Shown here: piece by piece, positions 9,023 to 17,387 of the stretch
Layout of the letters: every line of letters begins with the position of its first letter
Numbering within the stretch: the stretch's first letter is position 1
Assembly (NCBI GenBank): GCA_028285035.1
Contig: JANQQF010000090.1
Coordinates: 51,642-115,641, forward strand
Reading direction: 5' to 3'
Source: Phycisphaerae bacterium
Lineage (GTDB): Bacteria; Chloroflexota; Anaerolineae; 4572-78; J111
DNA: 64,000 nt
Notes under the pieces: generated by a model
What the model saw: only the letters and a program-made list of their open reading frames with translations
The model's database searches: none
Told to the model about the DNA's origin: nothing
Program-made: the position numbers and the translations under genes

Positions 9023-10105
9023 TTATAATTGCTGGGGAATTAATACCTTTATCGGGGCAACCACCTCAAAGCGAAGGTGGTGAGGCAGGGAAAATGTATC
9101 TTCATCTAAAGCAACCACGGTTTTATCTTTATCCAAAAATTCGATCTCCAAGGGGTGGGTCGTGGTAATTTCATAGGGGATAACGTATTGATTCAAATTG
9201 CGCCAATGCCAAAGACAGGCCAAGGTCTGTTTTCGCCCTCGTAGGGGGATGATACATAGAACGAAACGGGCCTGATTAGGCTCACACCCAGTTTGAAAAG
9301 GAAGCTCTGGAAAATCGAAATTGATAAGTAAGCCGGAGAATAACCTCAACGTCTGAGTTTGCCCGCCATGTTTAATTTTTACCAGGTCCGCCTTGTTTGG
9401 TCGCAAAAAACATTGAATGGCCCGCCATAAGCTAAAGCTCAAGTATTGCATAGTGTTTATTTTTTCCATCGAAAGAAAACGATTTAACCAACGCATCAAA
9501 TGAGGGTGTTTGTCTCGCCAATCGTGGGCGTCATCTGGCACCTGCGCAAACTGGCCTAATCCACCCATCGTTAAACCATAGTGGGTGTGAGTTTGGCCTT
9601 GGGAGGAAAATACGGTGCAGCTATAGACATAACAGGGTGTGGTCCGATCTTGAAGAAGAGCAGCGGCTAGTTCACGCATAGCGTCCTTTACATTTTTTGA
9701 TACCCCCAAATATTTGGGCAGAAGATTACCCGAGCCAAGACGTAAAGCCGCGATATAAACATCTTCAAGGCTCCCGCCCCGTGGCGAGATTTCCTGAAAG
9801 AGTCCCTGAACAAGGGCACGATTGGTCCCGCCCCCGCCCCCAACAATCAATAGACAGGGGCCTGAATGAGTCTGCAAGAAGGCTTCTGTTTGTTTAATAA
9901 CCTCTTGATGATTTTGGGTAATGGCCACACAGGTCTTTGGCAAAAAAGCAAAGGTGTCCTGAAACGTCTCGATGATGAGCGCCAATTCTGCCGAGGTACG
10001 CCCTCGCCCAGAAGGTTGGTTCAGGATGAGTAATGCTGATTTTATGGCTGGTTTAGACAAACAGGCCGAATTCTTTTCAAGTTCAAGAAACGATGTTGCG
10101 GGCAT
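9023..10105 (-). CDS. Diacylglycerol/sphingosine-kinase-like protein with altered GGDGT motif
   Basis: 360 residues resembling the YegS/DgkB lipid kinase family. The N-terminal segment LLILNQPSGRGRTS matches the family's NPxSG start, followed by a nucleotide-binding loop. The normally conserved GGDGT reads GGGGGTN here (about residues 88-94), so the aspartate that takes part in ATP/magnesium binding is replaced by glycine. It lies 9 bp from glpD on the same strand, which fits phospholipid or glycerolipid metabolism. It may be an inactive or divergent kinase. The family call is moderately sure and the activity uncertain. Confidence 0.65.
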   Translation of the reverse strand: MPATSFLELEKNSACLSKPAIKSALLILNQPSGRGRTSAELALIIETFQDTFAFLPKTCVAITQNHQEVIKQTEAFLQTHSGPCLLIVGGGGGTNRALVQGLFQEISPRGGSLEDVYIAALRLGSGNLLPKYLGVSKNVKDAMRELAAALLQDRTTPCYVYSCTVFSSQGQTHTHYGLTMGGLGQFAQVPDDAHDWRDKHPHLMRWLNRFLSMEKINTMQYLSFSLWRAIQCFLRPNKADLVKIKHGGQTQTLRLFSGLLINFDFPELPFQTGCEPNQARFVLCIIPLRGRKQTLACLWHWRNLNQYVIPYEITTTHPLEIEFLDKDKTVVALDEDTFSLPHHLRFEVVAPIKVLIPQQL

Positions 10106-10114
10106 GACATTCTC

Positions 10115-11836
10115 CTAGTGCTTTTGCCAACGTCGAGATTGTTCAATCAATTTTTGATAAGCCGCAATTTGGCTTTGGCATTTCGAGGTCCACCACCCCA
10201 ATTCTTCAGCCATCAAACGGGCAACTCCTGAGGCGGCCTGCAAGCCTTGATCGGGTGTACGCAACATCACTTGGGTACGATGACGTAAAACATCAGCCAA
10301 TGTTAAAGCCATTTCGTAACGAATCGCGTAGATCACCTGGGCCTTTATATACGAGGTATCGGGATGAATTCTTTCACCTAAGCTCGGTCGGGTCTGGCAT
10401 AAATCGATGACTTGGTTGGCCTCAGTGCCATAGGTTTGAATGAGGTTGGTGATAATATCAGGAGCCAACTGTGTCGTGGCTTCCATCCGCTGCACTTGTT
10501 CCCGCTGGTACTCTAACCAGGCCGAGATATTGCCACCGGGCAAATAACTCTTTTCGGTGCTACGAATATTTTTTGGTCCCAAAATTTTTTTAGCCATTTC
10601 AAGTGCCTCTTTGGCCATCGTCCGATAGGTGGTTAATTTACCACCAGCCAGACAAAGTAAGCCCGGTTTGATCTGTTCTACCCGATGTTGACGAGACAGG
10701 TTATAGGTGTTCAAGCGAAGTCGCCCGCTACTGGGTGACTTAGTTTGGCTCAATAGGGGACGGACCCCGGCAAAGGTGCTAAGAACATCAGCCTCGATTA
10801 TTGGATGGTGGGGGAAAGCTTGTTCGAGGGTTTCCAGAATATAAGTCACATCGTCTATGGTGGCATAGGCAGCCGCCGGGTCACCGCGATAGCTGGTATC
10901 GGTGGTGCCCATAATACTTTGCTCACCCCAGGGGATTAAAAACATGTATCGACCATCCTGAGGGGCCTTAAAGATTAAGGCACTTTGATGAGGCAATCGA
11001 TTGCGGGGAACAACAAGATGAATTCCCTTGCTGGGATGTAACCACGCAGGCTGGTCCGGCCCTTTGGCTGAGGCCAAAAATTGGTTGGTCCAAGGGCCAA
11101 GGGCACTAACAACTAATCTCGCTCTCACTTCAAGCTCTTGCTGATTAACCTTATCAACCAGCATCGCGCCGCAAATCCTATTTTGACTTTCGCGCAATGC
11201 TGTCATTTTAACGTAATTTGCAAGTACCCCACCCGCTCGATGGGCCTGAATGATGTTACTCAAAGTTAGACGAGCATCATCCGTTACACAATCATAATAA
11301 TGAGCAGCTCCGGCGACTGGCCAGCTATTCAGGATTGGTTCATCGTCAACACTCTGTTTGGCCGACCACATTGTGGATGCTGGCCAGACTGGCTGCCTAT
11401 CTGACCAAGAGGCGGCGGCCTGTCGTTGAGCAGCTTGTGTAAAGCGATTGTACAGCCACATAGCAATTGATAATCGCCACTTAGAATAAGCTTTACCTTG
11501 GTTAAAGGGTAGGGTGAAGGGAAGTAAGTGAACTAAATGCGGGGCTATATGGTAGAGATGGTGACGTTGTTGACACGCCTCAGCAACCTGTTTGAAGTCA
11601 AGCTGAGCGAGATATCGCATCCCCCCATGAATCAATTTTGAGGACTGGCTGCTGGTCCCACTAGCAAAATCACCTTGCTCCACTAGGGCCACTTTGTAGC
11701 CTTGTTGGGTCGCGACGTTAGCAATCCCCGCCCCAGTAATGCCTCCGCCGATGACTAAAATATCAAAGGTTTCATTTGCCAGTCGATTTATGTTTTCTGC
11801 GCGAGTTTTGAAAGAGAATTCCTGGTTCATCATCAT
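10115..11836 (-). CDS. glpD: FAD-dependent glycerol-3-phosphate dehydrogenase
   Basis: Oxidises sn-glycerol-3-phosphate to dihydroxyacetone phosphate and passes electrons to the quinone pool at the membrane. From the first ATG of a triple ATG at 11836 it is 573 residues, typical of GlpD. The N-terminal FAD-binding fold reads ILVIGGGITGAGIA, followed by the family signature SSKLIHGGMRYL. GIHLVVPR and the later LAGGKLTTYR segment are further GlpD marks, and the C-terminal cap domain is present. An upstream in-frame extension to 11902 lacks a good ribosome site and was not used. A promoter lies at 11903-11930. Confidence 0.92.
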   Translation of the reverse strand: MMMNQEFSFKTRAENINRLANETFDILVIGGGITGAGIANVATQQGYKVALVEQGDFASGTSSQSSKLIHGGMRYLAQLDFKQVAEACQQRHHLYHIAPHLVHLLPFTLPFNQGKAYSKWRLSIAMWLYNRFTQAAQRQAAASWSDRQPVWPASTMWSAKQSVDDEPILNSWPVAGAAHYYDCVTDDARLTLSNIIQAHRAGGVLANYVKMTALRESQNRICGAMLVDKVNQQELEVRARLVVSALGPWTNQFLASAKGPDQPAWLHPSKGIHLVVPRNRLPHQSALIFKAPQDGRYMFLIPWGEQSIMGTTDTSYRGDPAAAYATIDDVTYILETLEQAFPHHPIIEADVLSTFAGVRPLLSQTKSPSSGRLRLNTYNLSRQHRVEQIKPGLLCLAGGKLTTYRTMAKEALEMAKKILGPKNIRSTEKSYLPGGNISAWLEYQREQVQRMEATTQLAPDIITNLIQTYGTEANQVIDLCQTRPSLGERIHPDTSYIKAQVIYAIRYEMALTLADVLRHRTQVMLRTPDQGLQAASGVARLMAEELGWWTSKCQSQIAAYQKLIEQSRRWQKH

Positions 11837-11902
11837 ACACGCCCAACATTTATTGTTAATTAAAATGTGAATTAACCAATTACCATACAAATATATACAC
11901 AC

Positions 11903-11930
11903 ACTATAATGTTTTCGTGTAAAAAGTCAA
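11903..11930 (-). promoter_or_regulatory. Sigma-70-type promoter for glpD
   Basis: On the minus strand TTGACT (11930-11925) and TATAGT (11908-11903) are separated by 16 bp. Transcription would start near 11896, leaving a leader of about 60 bases before the first ATG at 11836. Confidence 0.5.
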
Positions 11931-12159
11931 ATGCCCACAAAAATCTTTTCACGTCCAAGTTTTAAAGAAGAATAGTAGAGTTTGGGTATTTCACATAAGT
12001 TTCTAATCAATCGAGCCTTTCAAGATTTCAGGCAATGGACAAGAACCCTGCACGAATTACGATTAATATTTACACATCACAATTCTCTAGAAAACTAAAC
12101 AAAAGAATTGTTACCAAATTAAACTTGAAATTATTCCGGTTCATTCATCACAGGGAAGA
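11931..12159. other. AT-rich divergent intergenic region
   Basis: The space between the glpD and NTF2-like promoters contains no convincing reading frame, RNA gene or long repeat. It is AT-rich and presumably holds only upstream control sequence. Confidence 0.5.
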
Positions 12160-12188
12160 TTGTAACAACTCACCTCTGTGTCTATAAT
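12160..12188 (+). promoter_or_regulatory. Sigma-70-type promoter for the NTF2-like gene
   Basis: TTGTAA (12160-12165) and TATAAT (12183-12188) are separated by 17 bp. The start codon at 12240 follows a GGGGAGGAATA ribosome-binding site. Confidence 0.6.
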
Positions 12189-12239
12189 GTGGGCCTCAAA
12201 AGAAGAAAAAACCATTCACTTATTCTTTGGGGAGGAATA

Positions 12240-12857
12240 ATGTCTGAAAATTTAGCGGCTGATAAGGTCGCCATTCGGGAAGTTGTAGAAAACTGGGTTT
12301 TATGGCGTGATGCCGGATTTTGGGAGCGCTTTGCCACCGTCTGGCACGATGATGGCTGGATGACCGCGACTTGGTTTCAGGGACCAGCCACTGACTTTAT
12401 CAAGGTCAGCCAAGAAGGGTTTGAGAATGGGGTAAATATTCTGCACAGGCTAGGGGCTTTTACCTGTGATATTGTTGATGATCGGGCCATTGCTCAAACT
12501 AAGATGGCTATCTTGCAGCGGGCCGAGTTGGATGATATCACTGTGGATGTGGAGTGTATCGGCCGATTTTACGATTTCTTCGAAAAGAGAGAGGGCCGTT
12601 GGGCCATCGTTCGTCGCCAGCCGATCTACGAGAAAGATCGGCTTGATCCCATTGACCCTGCTACCGAACTCACTCTTGATTCAGAGTTGTTAGACAGCTT
12701 CCCCGAAGGCTACCGTCACTTGGCCTATCTTCAAGCCAAAGTTGGCTTCAAAATCCGCCAAAATCTACCGGGGCTGCGTGGGCCAGAGGTACAAAAGCTA
12801 TACGCAGAGGGGCAAGCGTGGCTCGATGGTTCGGCTGAGCCGGGTGAGCCGCTGTAA
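12240..12857 (+). CDS. SnoaL/NTF2-like domain protein
   Basis: 205 residues from the ATG at 12240, which has a GGAGG box; an upstream in-frame ATG at 12189 is less likely because it sits at the promoter. Residues 8-140 resemble the SnoaL-like NTF2 fold: an N-terminal helix (IREVVENWVLWRDAGFWERF), tryptophan-rich strands (WMTATWFQG) and a later strand GRFYDFFEKREGRWAIVRR. This cone-shaped fold serves small-molecule isomerases, dehydratases and hydroxylase partners. The C-terminal 60 residues are an extension. The adjacent SDR is broken, so the pathway it once served may be decaying. The substrate is unknown. Confidence 0.7.
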   Translation: MSENLAADKVAIREVVENWVLWRDAGFWERFATVWHDDGWMTATWFQGPATDFIKVSQEGFENGVNILHRLGAFTCDIVDDRAIAQTKMAILQRAELDDITVDVECIGRFYDFFEKREGRWAIVRRQPIYEKDRLDPIDPATELTLDSELLDSFPEGYRHLAYLQAKVGFKIRQNLPGLRGPEVQKLYAEGQAWLDGSAEPGEPL

Positions 12858-12873
12858 AAGTAAATGATAATTG

Positions 12874-12920
12874 GTAAATAGTAATTCTTTGGTTGATCAA
12901 AATTGCCAATTACTATTTAC
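12874..12920. repeat. Inverted repeat between convergent genes, terminator-like
   Basis: GTAAATAGTAATT (12874-12886) pairs perfectly with AATTACTATTTAC (12908-12920), and flanking ATTGG/CCAAT bases lengthen the match imperfectly. It lies between the convergent NTF2-like and SDR genes and may end transcription from both sides, or be one of the dispersed short palindromes of this genome. Confidence 0.55.
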
Positions 12921-12961
12921 ACTTTACCAATCACTCTAATGGCTGTCCCCACCAATTACAC

Positions 12962-13438
12962 CTAGTGCATCACCAACCCACCCGATACATTGATTGCTTG
13001 GCCGGTCAAAAAGGTAGCATCGTCTGAGACAAGGGCAATAATCCGCCCGTGGCCTTGTTTGACCATCACCCGCGCCGCCTCACGCAGGCAGATAAACATT
13101 CCGGTCGAATTGATCTTAAACATTCGCTCCCAGTCATCGACAGTGGTATCGATAATCGATTTGGTCTGAATGATACCCGCATTGCCCATCATCACATCTA
13201 ACTTACCATAATGAGCGACAGTGTCAGCCACCATCTTTTGTACCTGAGCCTCATTGGTTACATCGCCCGGAACGGCTAGATCACTCAAGGCTTCAGCCGT
13301 TTCTTGTGCTGCCTTGGGCCGAATATCATTCACCGCCACTAACGCACCTTCCGCTGCAAAGCCCTCAGCAATGGCTCGTCCCAAGCCACGCCCAGCCCCG
13401 GTCACAATAGCCACTCTATCTTGCAAGCGCCCCATCAC
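12962..13438 (-). pseudogene. Short-chain dehydrogenase with central deletion
   Basis: The 158-residue product begins as a normal classical SDR (NAD-binding TGAGRGLGRA near 14-23, then MGNAGII near 104-110) and ends as one (DDATFLTGQAINVSGG). The sequence jumps from GRIIAL directly to the C-terminal part, near residue 135. About 90-100 residues are missing, including the catalytic YxxxK. The deletion keeps the frame, so a protein could be made, but it cannot be a functional dehydrogenase. The N- and C-terminal parts resemble sorbitol/acetoin-type SDRs. Confidence 0.8.
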
Positions 13439-14016
13439 CCCTCCTCAAACCATTCAACCTCTGGCTGATTGATCATTCGCTGCACATCATTCACATGGTG
13501 CATATTGTGGTAGAGTGTAAAACATAGAATTTCCCGCAAAGTCAGGTTGCCCAACAGGGGATGGGGCAATTGCACCTCATCAAAATCCTTATCAGCCCAC
13601 TTCTCCACCCCAACCATCAATTTCTCACCCTTTTCTAACCATTTTGCTAAAATGTTAGCTCGTTCGGTCTCTGATACCTCTTTGATCTGTGGGATATACG
13701 ATCCCGGAGCAATAGCCAGACCAGCATTGGCGAATTCCATATACATTGCTCGTACTTCAGCGAGTGAGCGAGAAGCGTGTTTTGCCTTGCCAAAGCGCAA
13801 CTTCAAAGCCGCTTTAGGTGTGCCCAGAGCCGTGATTACTGGGCTGACCGATTTAATCAAATGTACCAAATTATCAGCGGGCGTCCAGACATCGTCAGGG
13901 CTACTAAAAAATTGATCCTGCGAAAAATCAGAAAAATATTGATGCACCACAGGCCATTCAGCTTTGAAGGCTGCAATGATTTCGGTTTTGGTAAAAGGTT
14001 TGCCTAGATTTGTCAT
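13435..14016 (-). CDS. DinB/DfsB-like four-helix protein
   Basis: 193 residues from the ATG at 14016 (a GTG two codons earlier is possible). The N-terminus and the LREILCFTLYHNMHHVNDVQRM segment near the C-terminus fit the DinB-like superfamily, whose helical bundle uses three histidines for metal. The His in LVHLIK and the HNMHH histidines are candidates. Members include mycothiol/bacillithiol-dependent transferases and many of unknown role. The 3' end overlaps the SDR remnant by 4 bp. The 5' part replaces the rest of the truncated hydantoinase gene, so this gene sits at a recombination junction. Confidence 0.6.
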   Translation of the reverse strand: MTNLGKPFTKTEIIAAFKAEWPVVHQYFSDFSQDQFFSSPDDVWTPADNLVHLIKSVSPVITALGTPKAALKLRFGKAKHASRSLAEVRAMYMEFANAGLAIAPGSYIPQIKEVSETERANILAKWLEKGEKLMVGVEKWADKDFDEVQLPHPLLGNLTLREILCFTLYHNMHHVNDVQRMINQPEVEWFEEG

Positions 14017-14455
14017 ATGCACCTATTTTTAATTCAAATTGATCAATTCGTTCGGTTACCCCTCGGATACGACGGCGGGGCACCAACGGATCGGGGTTTT
14101 TGTGGGTGACCGCGTGCAAACGGTCGGGGTAGTCGTAGCCTGCCCAAACCTGTAAGCCTCGGCCCATCATTACTGCTTCTTCAAAACCACGAGTAATGAG
14201 CAAGCCCAACCGTCGCCCAGTGTAGGTTAGTAGGGTGTTGAGCAAGGCCGTGCCAGAAAAGAGCGTTACCTCTAGCTGCGGAAATAAATCCTCCAATGGC
14301 AAGTCCCAATATTGGACCGCATCTTTGGTCGACTCGATAAAACCGACCGACTCATTGTGCGGCGTCGTGCCCGCCTTACCCACCGTAAAACGACCTTGCT
14401 CGTCCACGATAAAGGTGTCGGTCATTGTCCCGCCAGCATCGATGCCGAGTACCAA
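13958..14455 (-). pseudogene. Truncated hydantoinase/oxoprolinase A subunit
   Basis: The frame opens with a TTG at 14455 and reads LGIDAGGTMTDTFIVDEQG, the ATP-binding start of the HyuA/acetone-carboxylase-beta family, then SGTALLNTLLTYTGRRLGLL and RRRIRGVTERID. Family members have 600-700 residues; here the homology stops after about 140 and the frame runs into the 5' region of the DinB-like gene, ending at residue 165. The missing part has been deleted. It lies immediately after the broken GntR regulator, which probably once controlled it. Confidence 0.8.
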
Positions 14456-14458
14456 GGG

Positions 14459-14744
14459 TCAAACAGAGGCTGCATCTGCGGTCTTGAGTGGGGTTGGGGC
14501 CTCAGTCACTTCGCTGGCTCCAGCCACAAAGGTACCCTTACCTGGCGGCCGCACAATCAAGCCACTCTGCTCCAGCGAGGCCAAGGCCTTGCCGTACCGT
14601 GCTCCGGCTCACTTCCAACTGTGCCGCCAAATCTGGCTCCGGCGGCAAATGAAAACCGCTCGGCTAGGCCTCACTTTCAATCTGGCCCAATATCCAGGAA
14701 CGCAATTGTACGTACAAAAGGGTCGACAAACTTCGATCAATCAT
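14459..14744 (-). pseudogene. GntR-family regulator, broken by stop and frameshift
   Basis: Translation from the ATG at 14744 gives the GntR N-terminus (STLLYVQLRSWILGQIESEA), then an in-frame TAG, then LPPEPDLAAQLEVSRSTVR, the winged-helix recognition part. A frame change at that point continues as GKALASLEQSGLIVRPPGKG and TFVAGASEV. Both lesions lie inside the DNA-binding domain, and no effector domain follows: the frame ends at 14459, just before the hydantoinase remnant. Two copies of the palindrome TTGTACGTACAA, one inside this gene and one upstream, are probable former binding sites. Confidence 0.75.
14706..14717. promoter_or_regulatory. GntR-type operator-like palindrome, copy 1
   Basis: Perfect 12-bp palindrome TTGTACGTACAA inside the first codons of the GntR remnant. 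It fits the general GntR pattern of GT and AC half sites around a short centre. An identical copy lies 106 bp away at 14812. Confidence 0.5.
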
Positions 14745-14811
14745 AAGATTTCACTCAACCTCTTAAGGTTTCGACCGAGAATAGAGGGGGAAAGAATATT
14801 TGTCAAATAAT

Positions 14812-14823
14812 TTGTACGTACAA
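14812..14823. promoter_or_regulatory. GntR-type operator-like palindrome, copy 2
   Basis: Perfect palindrome TTGTACGTACAA located 68 bp upstream of the GntR remnant's ATG, where an autoregulatory operator is expected. It is identical to the copy at 14706-14717. Confidence 0.55.
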
Positions 14824-14966
14824 TTGCCTGTCAAAAACGAAACATAAAGAGTCTATTTGCTTTGTCATTGTAATTCAGATTAGGTCCTGCTAAAATCACA
14901 TCTAACCTTGTAATCAACCATCCCATACTCTTAACAGATATATCTACCCAAAAGGTCATCATTATC

Positions 14967-15605
14967 ATGCCAGCCCTGTACGAGATCAGAGCAAATTACG
15001 ACCGCGATACGATTGTCATGTATCAGGCTTATGCAGACAGTATCGCCGACCCAGCATTGCGGAATCAAAAATTCCAGACCCCGTTTTCCTTTACCCGAAT
15101 GACTTGGATAAAGCCCTCATTTTTGTGGTTGATGCACCGTAGCAACTGGGGCCAAAAAGTAAATCAAACCAGAGTTCTGGCGGTTCGGATAAAACGGTCT
15201 GGGTGGGAGAAAGCCCTCTCGTTAGGGGTCTTAACCTCGCCAGAAAATCATATCCACGGCTCTGGAATGGCTTGGGAGGAGCAGTTCAACAAGGCAATTG
15301 TGCATGTGCAATGGGATACAGAGCGAAGTCCAAAGGGTGCCCCGTTGACACATTTCAGCATCCAAGTAGGGCTTAGTCGGCACATCATTGGAGAATTTGT
15401 TGATGACTGGGTGATCAACATCGAGGATATGACCCCGTTGGTTCATAAAATGAACAAAATGCGAAAAATCGGGGACAAACGTTTCACCAAGCATCTGCCT
15501 CCAGAAAAGGTATACCCTGTCCCTCACGAATTAGGCGGTCATTTGATGATAAACAGTGATTCATCAGTTAATCGTAAAACAGATAAATGGAGTAAGCGGA
15601 AATAA
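14967..15605 (+). CDS. DUF4291 family protein
   Basis: 212 residues. The sequence follows the DUF4291 pattern from the start: YEIRANYDRDTIVMYQAY, then RMTWIKPSFLWLMHRSNWG, the QWD motif near residue 115, and GLSRHIIGEF. The family is widespread and cytoplasmic, with no experimentally fixed function that I know. The product is complete at the family length. It stands alone between the decayed strip and a membrane-protein gene; its leader is AT-rich. Confidence 0.85.
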   Translation: MPALYEIRANYDRDTIVMYQAYADSIADPALRNQKFQTPFSFTRMTWIKPSFLWLMHRSNWGQKVNQTRVLAVRIKRSGWEKALSLGVLTSPENHIHGSGMAWEEQFNKAIVHVQWDTERSPKGAPLTHFSIQVGLSRHIIGEFVDDWVINIEDMTPLVHKMNKMRKIGDKRFTKHLPPEKVYPVPHELGGHLMINSDSSVNRKTDKWSKRK

Positions 15606-15724
15606 TCTATATTCAATGAAAGGCTTTTTACAGGGCATTTCTTGAGAAGATTTAGGCAATCAATAGAGAGTAAGATATAATATCATTCAACCCTTACCGA
15701 GTTTAAGTCCGTAATCATCAGACA

Positions 15725-16867
15725 ATGCAAGAATTAAAAACACAAAACAAAATACCAGATAAATCTGAGCCATCACCTACTGTAAACATCTACAAACTTA
15801 AACTGTCGCTTCGTCTTCTCAATATAGGCTCACTGATTTTCCTGGGAGTTATTATTGGCTTGCCTCTTTTCTTATTGCTGACGATTGCAATTTCAATCCT
15901 GCAAAGCACTACTGATCTCAACCCAATTGGGATTGGACTTCTATGTTTATTAGTGCCAATCATCATTTTGATGAGCCTGTTCCTTCTCCGACAGATGGGC
16001 AACGTCATTTTACAATTCTTTTCATATATAAAAGTTTCTCCTGAGGGCTTGGAGCAAAAATTTTGGCCGTATATACATATTCGCTGCCATTGGTCGGATA
16101 TTGATAAAGTTGGTAAATGGTTAATTACGGATGTGTTGTATCTTAACTCATATGAGATTATCGGCCCTTCAATTTACCTGAAAAAGCCGTTCAGCTTATT
16201 TCGAATTCCTACGCAGAAATTGATGGCACTATCCAGTTATCAAGGCTGGCCAGACGGTCAGCTGGCGGAAGATATCCGTCAGTTTGCCCCCCAATTATTT
16301 GATCCTGCTCCCGACTCACCGGGAACCGCGACAAAATCAGATGATGAGCCGACCACCCCCCAGATTATATCCGCTGATCAAGATCATCCCTCTGGCTTAA
16401 GCCAAGATGAACGTTTGTTGGCCGCTTTGGCCCACGCTTCAATTTTTTTATCATATGCGGGATTTATCGTGCCGATTATTATTTTAATTGTCCAACAAGG
16501 TAAGTCAGCGTACGCACAATTTCAAGCATCACAAGCTCTTGTGTGGCAATTAGTGATGCTTATGTTTCACCTCTTATTTGGCACTTGCTTTGCTGGGGCA
16601 ATCTTTGTACCCATTCTTATAGGGCCGTCGCTTGAAAACGAGACAGCCATTGAAGCAGCTCTCGGGGGGATGTTCCTCGCCATAGTAGTGATGATTATCT
16701 TGATGACCGTGGGGTATATTGCCTTTCTGATATACAGTATTATCGGGGCAATTATGACCTTTCAGGGCAAAGATTTTCGATACATCATTATCGGAAATCG
16801 TCTGGGAAAAAGTGGCATCTCCTTCCCCCGTCCTTCACAAGGCAATTCCCCAACATCAGCCTTATAG
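15725..16867 (+). CDS. Membrane protein with C-terminal DUF4870 (Tic20-like) domain
   Basis: 380 residues. Two N-terminal membrane helices (about 35-60 and 70-90) precede a soluble segment (about 95-195) that resembles a bacterial PH-like domain. A polar linker follows, then a DUF4870 domain from about residue 225: LSQDERLLAALAHASIFLSYAG with further hydrophobic helices to about 355. DUF4870 proteins are small membrane proteins of unknown role. The ATG lies near 15725 without a strong ribosome site. It is probably monocistronic. Confidence 0.7.
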   Translation: MQELKTQNKIPDKSEPSPTVNIYKLKLSLRLLNIGSLIFLGVIIGLPLFLLLTIAISILQSTTDLNPIGIGLLCLLVPIIILMSLFLLRQMGNVILQFFSYIKVSPEGLEQKFWPYIHIRCHWSDIDKVGKWLITDVLYLNSYEIIGPSIYLKKPFSLFRIPTQKLMALSSYQGWPDGQLAEDIRQFAPQLFDPAPDSPGTATKSDDEPTTPQIISADQDHPSGLSQDERLLAALAHASIFLSYAGFIVPIIILIVQQGKSAYAQFQASQALVWQLVMLMFHLLFGTCFAGAIFVPILIGPSLENETAIEAALGGMFLAIVVMIILMTVGYIAFLIYSIIGAIMTFQGKDFRYIIIGNRLGKSGISFPRPSQGNSPTSAL

Positions 16868-16909
16868 CCTTTCTCCCCCATTCTAGACAAAATCAGGAAT
16901 AGAAGAATT

Positions 16910-17059
16910 ATGTTTGGTGGAAAAGTACTCCTAAAATGGTCCAAACAAAACGATGCTTATGATCAGTATGTCTCAAAACGTGAAAGCTGGATTTCTGATT
17001 TAGAGGTTGGACGCAATCCATTTGATAATGCAACTTTAAATGCATTGTGGAATGAGTAA
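16910..17059 (+). CDS. Possible 49-residue small protein
   Basis: A short frame encodes 49 residues starting MFGGKVLLKW and ending NALWNE. It is rich in charged and aromatic residues and has no membrane segment. It begins 42 bp after the DUF4870 gene but lacks a clear ribosome-binding site, and no family was recognised. It may be a small gene or the end of a decayed one. Confidence 0.25.
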   Translation: MFGGKVLLKWSKQNDAYDQYVSKRESWISDLEVGRNPFDNATLNALWNE

Positions 17060-17363
17060 ATATTTCACAAAAGTTAACCCTAGAACCTTAGAACCCTAGA
17101 AGGGATACCCCCTCATTCCCTCATGTGTAAAAAAACCCTCTTTAAAGTTAAAGACAATATCCTCCCTTAATCAGTTTTTATTCATTTTTTAAAGCAATAC
17201 CTCAAATCCAATCATAAACTGATGAGCTTTTTAGCGGCTTTGGTTGTTATTGTCATTCCCACTAACACACGCAGGAATCCACAGTTATACAGATCAATCT
17301 ATTTAAGGCCCTCTGATCCACATTTTATACCTTTCTACTACCTTTAGACAGGGGATATGTATT
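17060..17363. other. Intergenic region with telomere-like 8-bp repeats
   Basis: Apart from the left repeat block (17076-17101), this AT-rich stretch between convergent genes shows no gene. It joins the DUF4870/small-ORF end to the 3' end of the DUF3987 gene. Confidence 0.5.
17076..17101. repeat. Left block of CCCTAGAA-type 8-bp repeats
   Basis: Three tandem 8-bp units of the type AACCCTAG, one of them AACCTTAG. The first 18 bases (AACCCTAGAACCTTAGAA, 17076-17093) are the exact reverse complement of 17362-17379, so the blocks form an inverted repeat about 270 bp apart. Confidence 0.7.
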
Positions 17364-17387
17364 CTAAGGTTCTAGGGTTCTAGGGTT
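17362..17387. repeat. Right block of TTCTAGGG 8-bp repeats
   Basis: TTCTAAGG, TTCTAGGG, TTCTAGGG in tandem. The block overlaps the last codons of the DUF3987 gene, so its C-terminus (DNPRTLEP) is encoded by repeat sequence. It is inverted relative to 17076-17101. Confidence 0.7.

Noticed and set aside
14235..14810. 191-codon plus-strand frame over the decayed strip
   Set aside because: It runs antisense to the hydantoinase and GntR remnants, which have clear homology on the minus strand; the plus frame has none.
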